DNA of 64,000 nt from Verrucomicrobiia bacterium (lineage in GTDB: Bacteria > Verrucomicrobiota > Verrucomicrobiia > Limisphaerales > Pedosphaeraceae). The notes under the pieces were generated by a model that saw only the letters and a program-made list of their open reading frames with translations, did not search any database and was not told where the DNA came from. Location: assembly GCA_036268055.1 (NCBI GenBank), contig DATAUW010000013.1, positions 186,001 through 250,000 on the forward strand. Direction: 5' to 3'. This document shows, piece after piece, positions 25,651 to 35,700 of this stretch. The position numbers were made by a program, and so were the translations under genes. Position 1 is the stretch's first letter; each line of letters starts with the position of its first letter.

Positions 25651-26583
25651 TCATTCCTGCGCGGTTGACCATTGTTGTGTGTCCAGGTCGGCGGTGCTGA
25701 TGGGCTGGTCGGATTGTTGAGTGATGCCGGAGGCGGAATGACATGGCGTGCTCACATCAAAAATGCCGAAGAATTGTCCCCAAGTCAGTTTGCTCGGCAG
25801 GGACGGCGCGGAATGGCCGTCCACGTAAACAATGTTTACACGGTTGTTGTGTTTGGCATACGCGCATTGAAGACGGGAATTGCCGGAACTGGTCGCCGGA
25901 AGCGTCGGCCCGGCACTGCCGGACCAAAACGTATCCAGCCATGCGGCGTCCGCCGAGCCGCCGGTATTTTGCGGATCATTCGAGCCGCTGACATCGCTGA
26001 CGGTCACCAGGTCGGAAGGCCGGGAGACGTACGAAGCCTTGAACGGTTTTGCGTTGAGCATGTTTCCCGAACTGTCCACCGCGCCGAACACGCCGCAGTC
26101 GTTAAACCCGTAGGAAAGAAATCCGGTGATGCTGGGGTCCTGGATGCCCCCGCTGCCGGGAGTGGCGTAAGTTAAGCCGCGTTTCCGCTTGGGGCAAACC
26201 CACGAGAGATTGTTCTTAATATAATTGGCGAGCAAGGGCGCGGGCGTGTTGGCGTTGCTATTGATGCCCGTGCCTTTCCATTCGCCACCGCAACGCAGGC
26301 CAAGGGAATTTTTGTAAGGGCCGCCGGAATACCATTCACCCGGTTGCGGGAAAAAATCGGAATTATCACCCGCATACATCAGGGTAGAAAGGCCGATCTG
26401 TTTCGTATTGTTGAGGCAGGCAATCGCGAGGCCTTTGTCCTTCGCGCGCGCGAGCGCCGGCAACAGCAGGCCGGCGAGAATGGCAATGATGGCGATGACC
26501 ACGAGCAGCTCGATCAGCGTGAAGGCATGAGGACGGGCCATAAACCCGCGCTCCCGGCCGGCAAACATTTCACACTTCATCAT
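25651..26583 (-). CDS. Pseudopilin-like exported protein with H-X9-DG motif, second copy
   Basis: 310 residues. Prepilin leader and methylation motif [20 protein letters not shown] at about 20-40, then a polar globular domain with [13 protein letters not shown] (nine residues between His and Asp-Gly). It is a paralogue of the neighbouring gene ending at 24741, with a 49-bp gap between them. A clear Shine-Dalgarno sequence, GGAGG, sits 9 bp before the ATG (26583), which is uncommon in this window. The shared 20-bp motif at 26669-26688 points at it, so the two-component system at 20408-24698 may control it. Confidence 0.88.
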   Translation of the reverse strand: MMKCEMFAGRERGFMARPHAFTLIELLVVIAIIAILAGLLLPALARAKDKGLAIACLNNTKQIGLSTLMYAGDNSDFFPQPGEWYSGGPYKNSLGLRCGGEWKGTGINSNANTPAPLLANYIKNNLSWVCPKRKRGLTYATPGSGGIQDPSITGFLSYGFNDCGVFGAVDSSGNMLNAKPFKASYVSRPSDLVTVSDVSGSNDPQNTGGSADAAWLDTFWSGSAGPTLPATSSGNSRLQCAYAKHNNRVNIVYVDGHSAPSLPSKLTWGQFFGIFDVSTPCHSASGITQQSDQPISTADLDTQQWSTAQE

Positions 26584-26668
26584 GATCTTTGTCCTCCAGC
26601 AACCGCGCGCAGGTGCGCTCAGGAACTGAGGGTCAATTTAATGTAGCCACTTCGCGCGCCCATACCAA

Positions 26669-26688
26669 AGTCGCATGAAGTGGTGACA
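26669..26688 (-). promoter_or_regulatory. Shared 20-bp motif, copy 3, upstream of the pseudopilin-like gene
   Basis: Minus-strand sequence TGTCACCACTTCATGCGACT, pointing at the gene that starts at 26583. A TACATT hexamer (26640-26645) begins 44 bases from the motif start, matching the spacing seen in copies 1 and 2. Confidence 0.6.
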
Positions 26689-26715
26689 ATTTGCGGCAGG
26701 AGAAGAGTTTGTGCG

Positions 26716-26743
26716 GTTATCGCTGTAATGGCGTGGCGATAAC
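26716..26743 (-). terminator. Hairpin at the end of the giant secreted-protein gene
   Basis: Perfect 8-bp inverted repeat GTTATCGC/GCGATAAC with a 12-nt loop, touching the stop codon of the gene that ends at 26743. There is no T-run, so termination is uncertain. Confidence 0.35.
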
Positions 26744-29700
26744 TATTGCATCAGCCAAACGGCGCGATAGTAAGCGCCGGAGATATTGGACGGTGGCCAC
26801 GGCGCGATTTGAGTTAGGCCTGCGCCAAGGGTATTCGTGCGAAGCGGCAACCATTGGCCGGTGGTGAGATTCGTTCGATATTCGATTCGATACGAAGTGT
26901 TCGCTGTTCCCGCCAAACGCAGGCCGTTCACCGCATCCAGGGAAAGCTTCGGCGGCAGGACGGTGTAGAACTGGTTCGAGAGAACGGTCAAAGACCCTGG
27001 AATTACTTTGATAGTCTGGCCTAACGGCAGGTTCCATCCGGGAATGGACTTGAATTCCACGGCGGCATTGGTAGTGACCACCAGGCGGGTATAATTTGTC
27101 GCGCTGCCATAAGTTGAATCGCCCTGCAAACGCCACCCCGCACCCGCTTGCACCGCTGACGGCGGGCCAAGTAATAATTGAAGATAAGCGGGATGAGTCA
27201 CACTCAAGCCTTCGCCCAAAATGAGAGTGCTGGGTCCCCCGAGGACTCCCCCGCCGGCGTTGTTCGTGGAATCGCCTTCGCTCGCGGCGAGGTTGATGAG
27301 GTTCACGACATCCGAATTAATTGCGCGCACGAGCGAAACACTATTGACGCCGCTGCCGAGTGTGCCGAGATAAATTCCGGCGGGGTAATAATAGTTATTG
27401 AACTGCACATAGAGTGGCCCACCGCTATTGCCGGGGTAACTCAAAAGCCACGACGCGGTATAGACGTTATTTGACGCCTGAGTCAAAACACTGGCCAGAG
27501 GCTGGGTCGAATACATTGTGCCGGGCTGAACCGTCGCGCCGAAAGTCGAACCATCCACCGGATAACCCACGAGCATCTTTAAATTGGAACCCGTCAAATA
27601 AGGATTTGGCGATGCATCCGAAGCGAGGTAACCGCCAAAGCCGCCGCGCGCAACCGGCGTGAGAAAATACAAAGCGGCGGCATCGCTCTGGCGGCTTTGC
27701 GGACTCGATTGATCCACGGCGAAACCGCCGGTTTCGAGGTCGTTGGTGCGTTGCGTGGCGTAACCGCCCAGCACATACCAACCGCGCGCGGGAATCGGTT
27801 CAGGCTCGAAGATGCCCACTTCTTCCTGGAACGACCAATATGCTTGTTCGGTGTAGGAAAGCGTGGCGTCGTTGAAAACCAGATGCGCCGCAGTGAGCAC
27901 TACCGTTTCGCGCGCGGCGACACCGCTGCCGAAACCGGCGTCGGTTTGAAGCTGGCCGTTAAAACCGAATGGAAAATCCCTGATGTCATTGATGGAACTG
28001 CTGATCACCGGGGCGGGCAAAACGGCTCCCGACGGCGGCGAAGATGGCAATGAGTAACTCACCGTGATGGTTTCACCCTGGCCACTGGCGACCTCAACGC
28101 CTTCACTGCCGGGCCGCGCATAACCAGCGACCGGCGCGAATTCAATATCGTAAGTATCGGGAACCAGCCCGGAAACCGTCGAACCGGGCGCGCGCCACGC
28201 CGTTTCGCCAATGAAGCGCCAGCCATCGCCTGCGGGAGAATTCGGCGAGATGTTGACCGTGATGGAACCCGTGCCATTTGTTGCCGTGCCGCTGAGTCCG
28301 GGCAAATATTGATTGGTCGTCGAAACCGAAGCACCGCTGGATACGGCAATCGGCGCAGCCGGCGGAATGACGAGGTAACCCGGCACGCTACGAAATTCAA
28401 TCGGATAATTTCCGGCGATGAGATTGGCGGCGGTATCTCCGCTGTTACGCCACGCGAGGTCCCACGGAAAACGCCACTGACCATTCGCCTGCGGTGGCGT
28501 GAGAAAAACCGTGAGTTGAGCGTTCGCCGCCGGTTGCGCGGTAGGCGCGGCAACGGTGAGGAGCGAATTGGATGCGCCGCCGACATCCGCCTGGTGAATG
28601 GTGACGGTGGCTGTCGCCGGCTGGCCAAGCGTGCCCTGGCTCGGACTGAATAATTGCACCTGAAATTGCAAATCGGAGCCGGTCAGAAAATTATCGCGGA
28701 TGCCGACGGTGATCGTAGCGGAGGATTGGCCATTGTTGAACGCGAGCGGACCTGACGCGATAGTATAACTCCCAGAAAACCCGCTGCCGCCGAACGCGGT
28801 GCCATCCGCGGTGGTGTAATTAACCAGGCCGCCCGAGCCGCCCGTGTTCAATACGGTAAGAACGACGGAGCCGCTGTTTTCGTTGACGGAATAATTATTG
28901 GTGCTAAATGCGAACACCGGCGGATTGGTCGAAGGCGGATTGACATCCACGATTGTAACCGCTGCGGCTGCCGGCGTGCCAATGGTGCTGCCATCACCGG
29001 ACGGACTTAATGCGAGATTGAATGTTTTGTTGCCTTGATAAACCGAGCTATAAAAAATCGGGATGGTGATATTTCTGCTGGTGTCGTTTGAAGCGAACGT
29101 CAGCGGACCCGCGACCGCTTGATAATTTGAAACTGCGAAAGCCGAGCCGTTGACGGTCGAGAAATTCACCGTGCCGCCAAGGCTGTTCAGGTTTTTTTGC
29201 ACCGTCACGGTCGCAAAACCGCCGTTCTCAAACACTGAGTAACTCGGGCTGCTCACGGTGAAGACCGGCGCGCCGGGCGGCGGCGGGTTGACGATGAGAT
29301 TCACCGGCAATGAGAGCGTGGACAAACCGGTGTTTGCGTAGGCAATGGCGGTGACGACGTTCGTGCCGATCGCGGCGTTGGTCCAGGTGAACTGGGAGTT
29401 GAACGTGGCGGGTTGTGAATTGGAAATCGCGCCGATCATGGCCGAGCCGGAATAGAAAACCACCTGCGTCACCACGCCGCCGATGTTGGCATCGCCGGCA
29501 TGAACGAGAATTTCAATCGAGGACTGATAACCGAACGCGGAGTTGTTCGCGGGGCTGGTGATGATGATCGTGGGCGGCTGCGAAGGCGTTGGATTCGTCG
29601 AGGCAAAATTCGCGGTGATGGTGAGATTATTATTGAGCGTCACGTTCAATGGATTGCTCGTGCTCGCCACATCACCGCTCCAACCCGTGAATTGCGAACC

Positions 29701-32700
29701 AGCGGATGGAGCGGCAGTTACTATCACCGCACTCCCCGGCGAATAGTAACTCGCCTGCGGATTACGCGTGATGGTGCCGGGCCCGTTAACGAGCAGATTC
29801 AACGTGTAGTTCGTGGCGGTGGCCGGCAGGCCGCCGAAGAGCGCGGCGATAATCGGGTTGGCGTTCGTCACGACGAAATTGAGCGGGCTGAAATTATTGT
29901 TCGACGCCGCGCCACTCCATTGGCGGAAGTAACTGGATGCGGTGTTCGGTATCGCCATCAACTGGTTTGTGGAACCGTAGGGATAAAGAGGAAGCACGGG
30001 ATTGGTTTGGACGATGCCATTGCCCGCAACCGTGACGGTAAGCGAAGTGCCGAAAACCGCCTGCACATTCTTTGAGCCGTTCACGACGAGCGTGAGCGGA
30101 TTTTGATTGCCCGAAGCATCACCAGCCCAATTCAGGAACGTCCAGCCGGGCGCGCTTGTGGCAGTGAGCGTGACCACGGTGTTGCTAAGGAATATTCCAC
30201 TTGAAGGCGTGACCACGCCGCCGCCCGCCGAACCGGCGGATAAATTATAACTCGGCAGCACATTGATCGTCACTGGCGCGGCGATGGCGTAGGGGACGAT
30301 GTCCGGCGAAAAAGCGATCACGCGCACGCGCGCAGAATTTGTCAGCACGAACGGCGCGCTGGTGAAGGTGGAAAAATCCAGCGGGTTCGAGCCATCCAGA
30401 GTGTATTCGAATGTTCCGCCGTTGTAGCCATTGGTGAAACTGATCGTGGGTGGCGCGCTGTCGGGAAAATTGAGTTCACTTTCGGGCGCGACGGGCTGGC
30501 CGTTCACAAGCACGATCGGCGCGGCGGCGAGAATGGCCGGCCAGAAGGCCGCACCGGGCCCACCATACGCGCCGAGGTCGTTGCGATCGGAACCTTGCGA
30601 GGGCGGAAACGCCGCGTCGTTGAACTGCGGCGCCGGATCACCGGCGTCAATGACCGCGGAACTTTCGACGAGATCATAATTGGTATCCGCGAACTGCGGG
30701 TCCACATCCAGATTGTTTGTGCCGGGGCCGTAACCGCCACGAATGTCATTGTAGGAAACCACCGGGAGAATCATGCCGGGCACGATCTCGTTGCCGTTGG
30801 AATAAACGATGGAATCATGGATGACGCCAGTGAAACCGTTGAAGGCATCGGGAGAATTTTGCGTGAGCGTGCAATTTTCAAAATCGCCTGCCGCAACGCC
30901 CGCGCTCGAATAAACCGCGCCGCCAATGGTCGCCGCATTTGCGCTGAAAATACAATTCGTCGCGGTAGTTTGCCCCGTTCCGCCGATCCAGACCGCGCCG
31001 CCAAACGTCGCCGCATTCTGCACAAAGACGCAGTTGTTCAACGCGCCTTTGCCCACGGCCAGCGCCCCGCCGAAACCGCCGGGAACCTGGTTGTTTTGGA
31101 AATTGCAACCGCTGGCTGCGAGCGCCGCCGCCGCGCTGTCCACATAGATGCCCCCGCCAACCTCAGTCGCGGACTGGCCCGCGCCCACAGCGGCATTCGC
31201 CGTCACCGTGCAATTACTCAACGTGAGCAAACCCGATTCGCAATCTATTCCGCCGCCGGTGCTGGTTTCGTTCGTCACGCTCGCGCTCGGCATGATGGCG
31301 GTGTTGTTCGATACGAGGCATGACAATAGCGTGACGCCTCCGCCCGCGCTGAACAATCCCCCGCCCTGCACCGCGTAAGCATTTCCGCGCGGAGCAAACG
31401 CCGCCGCGTTATTGAGGATACTGCAATTTTGCAGCAGCAACGGCGAATCGGAATAAATGCCGCCGCCCGTGACGCCGGAATTATTATTGATCGTGCAATG
31501 ATCGAGAACGAACGGCGTGTTTGAAAAACGAATGCCGCCGGCGGTCGAGCCTTCGACGATGCACCACGACATGGCGCTGTTCGTATCCGCCGAAACAAAT
31601 CGGACGCCTTGCCAGCCAATATTCGGCGCAATCGGCCCGAATGTGATCGGAGCGTTGGACGTGCCCAGTGCGGTCAACAAACCGGTGATCGTAAGACTAT
31701 ACGGCCCGTTGAACAGAACCGAAACGCCCGGCTGAATGACAAGATTGTTCGCGGTGAAATTTTGCGAAATGACGTACGGCGAATTGGCGGCGGAGAAAGT
31801 GGAATTCAGACTTGGTTGCGTAACAAGCGTGCCGGTCACCGAGACATTGGCGACGCCACTTGTAGCCGTGCCGTAAATATTCGTGACGATCAAATCATAC
31901 GCGCCAGTGAAAGAACTGCTGAGATTCGATAATTGCAAAGTAGCATTCGTGGCTTCCGGCAATGTGGCTCCATTAAAGCGCCACTGAAAATTCATGGGCG
32001 GCGCGCCCGTGAATCCTGGAGATAATGTGATAGTTGTGCCTGACACTGCGGCTTGTGATTGCGGAGATGTTTGAAAAATGGGATTGGCGGGAACGCCTTT
32101 GCGGATCGTGCTGTTATTATAGTCGGCCACATAAAGATCCCCGAAATTATCCACAGTGATGGCTTGCGGTGACGCAAATAGCGCAGCCTGGCCAATGCCA
32201 TCGGCGCTATTCCCAGCGACTGTGGCCTTCCCGGCGATTGTCATCACGATTCCATCCGCGCCGATTTTTCGGACATTGTTATTATTTTCATCCACGACAA
32301 ACACGTTGCCGCTTTTGTCCGCGGTTAGTCCGGTGGGCTCGCCAAATCGGGCAGTGGCCAAGGGGCCATCCACATTATCAATAATGCGCGACAAGCCGGT
32401 CAGCGTTGTAACTACCCCGCCGGGAGCCACTTTGCGAATATTCGCGTTCAATACGTCGGCGATATATAGATTACCCCCGGCGTCTATCGCCACACTTTGA
32501 GGGCCGTTGAATAAAGCAGCCGCGCCGACGCCATCTGTGGAGCCCCGTTCACTATTCAGGCCGGCAATCGTTGTTACAATACCGCCTGACGTTACCTGCC
32601 TCACGGTTTCTCCATAAGAATCCGTGACAAAAACGGTTCCGTTAGTATCGGTCGCGATACCGGTCGGATAATAAAAGGCTGCCTGATTTCCGGCTCCGTC

Positions 32701-35700
32701 CATTTCAAATGCGCCGCCAGCCTGTCCGGCCAAGGTGGTTACGTTTGCGGACGGTGAGATTTTCCGAATAAGATCGTTCCCATATTCAGCAACGTAAATA
32801 TTGCCAGCGGTGTCCATTGACAAGTTATATGGCGTATTGAACGTGGCGTTAGTACCGACACCATCTGAACTACCAAGTTTACCTGGCGTGCCTGCAAACG
32901 TGGTTACTACGCCGGCAGAAGAAATTTTACGGATCGTCGCATTTCCAGTGTCTGATACGTATACATTCCCTGAACTGTCTACGGCCACGCCTTCAGGCCG
33001 ATTGAAACGCGCCGAGCTGCCCATGCCATCGGCAATGCCAGTCACTCCGGGAGAACCCGCCAGCGTAGTGAAATAATAGGGTATTTCAATAGTTGGCGTG
33101 ACATTGGAACTGGTCACCGCGCCAAGCGCATTGCTGATAGTAACATAATATGTTCCGGCGTTAACTGGTTGAAGCGAATTGATGGCATAACTGGAGTTAG
33201 TCGCACCGTTGATGGCAACGCCATTTTGATACCATTGATAAAACAACGGCGCCTGGCCAATCGCCGTTACCGTAAAACTGCCGCTATAAGTCGCGGTTTC
33301 AGTAAACGGCTGCGGCTGAGTTAGAATCACCGGCGACGAATTGGCCGGCACACCGGCGCGAACGGTATAATTAAAATAATCAGCCACATAGATTTTGCCG
33401 GAGCCATCCACCACAAGGCTAAAAGGAAAATGGAAACGCGCATTAATGCCGGTGCCATCATTGGTTCCACCCGGCTGGTTCATGGTTCCTGCGACGGTCG
33501 TCACCAGACCATTAGTGGAAATTTTGCGGATAGTATTGCCCCCTGTTTCGCACACATAAATATTTCCGGCGCGGTCAAGGGCGATGCCATTGGGCTGTGT
33601 GAACCGCGCCACACTGGCCGGGCCGTCCACGTCCCTGCTATCCCGGCTTCGCCCGGCAATCGTCGTTACCACGCCTGACGGTGTGACTTTGCGTATAGCG
33701 CAGCCCCCGTCCGCGACGTACAGGTTGCCGCTGGAGTCTTCCGCGAAACCTGCTGGGCCGAGGAATTCAGCGCTCGTTCCCACTCCATCAATCTCTTGAC
33801 CGTTTCCACTGGAAGACGGTTCCCCCGTAAAGGTAGTTTTTGTCCCGTCTGGCGCCACTTTTTCTATGTAACTCAATGCATCATCTCCCACATAGAAGTC
33901 ACCCTGACCATCGAGGGCCAGCGGTTGGGGAAATCCACCATTGAATTGAGTGATGGTGCTGACCGTCCCGCCTGGGGTGACTTTTATTAGCGCGCTGATG
34001 GTGGCCTGCGCGGTCATATAAATATTAGTCATGCTATCCAATGTTAAACCATAGGGTATGCCTGGAATTGCGGCGGTGATGGTGCTGACCATGCCGCCCG
34101 GCGCCACTTTTCTGAGGGCGTGTACCGCCAAATCTCCCACATAAAGATTGCTGGCGGCATCCAGCCCCAAAGCCGTCGTTTCGGAAAATCTTGCCACTAA
34201 GCTATTGCCGTCATTCGTTCCGCTTTGGCCGGGAGAACCGACGTAGGTAACGAACGTGTAAGGATTTTCCACGGTCAGTAAGGCGTTGGAACTGAGAATC
34301 GAACCAGTCGCATTTGCGACGAGCACTGAATAATTCCCCGCATCGGTCATTTGCAAATTGGTGATTGAGTAAGTCGAATTGGTCGCGCCCGGAATGAGAT
34401 TTCCATTTTGATACCATTGATACGTCGCGGCGGAATCGCTGGCGGCGAGGACACTAAAATTTGCGCCGTAAGTTGCCGACTCGGTGAAAGGCAGTGGCTG
34501 AATAATAATCGCCGGCGCAGACTGCGCCGGAACACCGACGCGGATCGTATTGTTGAAAGAATCCGCGACGTAAATTCTTCCGGCATTGTCCACAGCGATG
34601 CCGAACGGCAAATTAAACCGGGCCGAGATGCCTGAACCGTCGTTTGTGCCCAAACCGCCGACCAGACCACCAATCGTGGTCACAATACCCGCAGGTGTGA
34701 TTTTACGGATGACGCTGTTCTCGGTATCGGCGACATACACATTGCCCGCATTATCCACCGTCAGCGCCATGGGATTATTGAATTGCGCCGCGTTGCCCGT
34801 GCCGTCCGCGCTGCCCGCGTGACCGACGGATCCAGCAAGCCGCGTGGGAACACCCAGGGCATTTATGAGAATCGTATTATCGAACGGGTCCGCGACGTAG
34901 AGGCTGCCGTTGGTATCGAACGCCAGGCTGTACGGAACATCAAAGGCATTGGGAACGGTCGTAACCACTCCGCTTTGCGTGACTTCGCGGATAATATTAT
35001 TGCCGCTATCGGCGACATAAACATTTCCATTGGTATCCACACCCACGCCGGTAGGCATGCCGAACCGCGCGTCAGAACCAGTGCCGTCTTCGCGCCCGCT
35101 CGTGCCGGGCTTTCCGGCCAAAGTCACGGTCGTGCCGTCGGGACTTATTTTACGAATCGTGAAATTACCGTTATCAGCGACATAAACATTTCCCGCGCGA
35201 TCCACGACCACATCGGTTGGACGGTCGAAGTAAGCTCCTATGCCGATGCCATCCCCACTCGAACTCTGCCCCAATGCCCCGGCAAGCGTCGTAACGATGC
35301 CCGACGGGGTAATTTTACGGATGGCGTCATTAATTTCATCCGTGACGTAAATATTTCCTTGCCCGTCAACTGCCAGTCCCGCCGGAAAATTAAACAGCGC
35401 AGAATTCGCGTAACCATCCAGGCCTCCCACTCGGCCCGGAATGCCGGCAAGCGTCGCGAAGGTGTAAGGTTGGGTGACAGTGACTGACACATTTGAACTC
35501 ACCACCGTCGTGGTGGCGTTGGTGATGCGAACGAAATAATTTCCGGTGTTATTCGTATGAAGCGCCGCGATGGAATAGCTGGAACTGGTCGCGCCAGGAA
35601 TGGCCGCGCCGTTGTAAAACCATTGATAGTACAATGGCATTTGTCCGCTGGCATTCACATTGAAGCTTACCGGATAGCCGGCGGATTCAGTGATATTCAC

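Noticed and set aside
32090-35460. Dense repeated segments in the giant gene as possible mobile DNA
   Set aside because: They translate to NHL and Ig-like modules in one uninterrupted frame.
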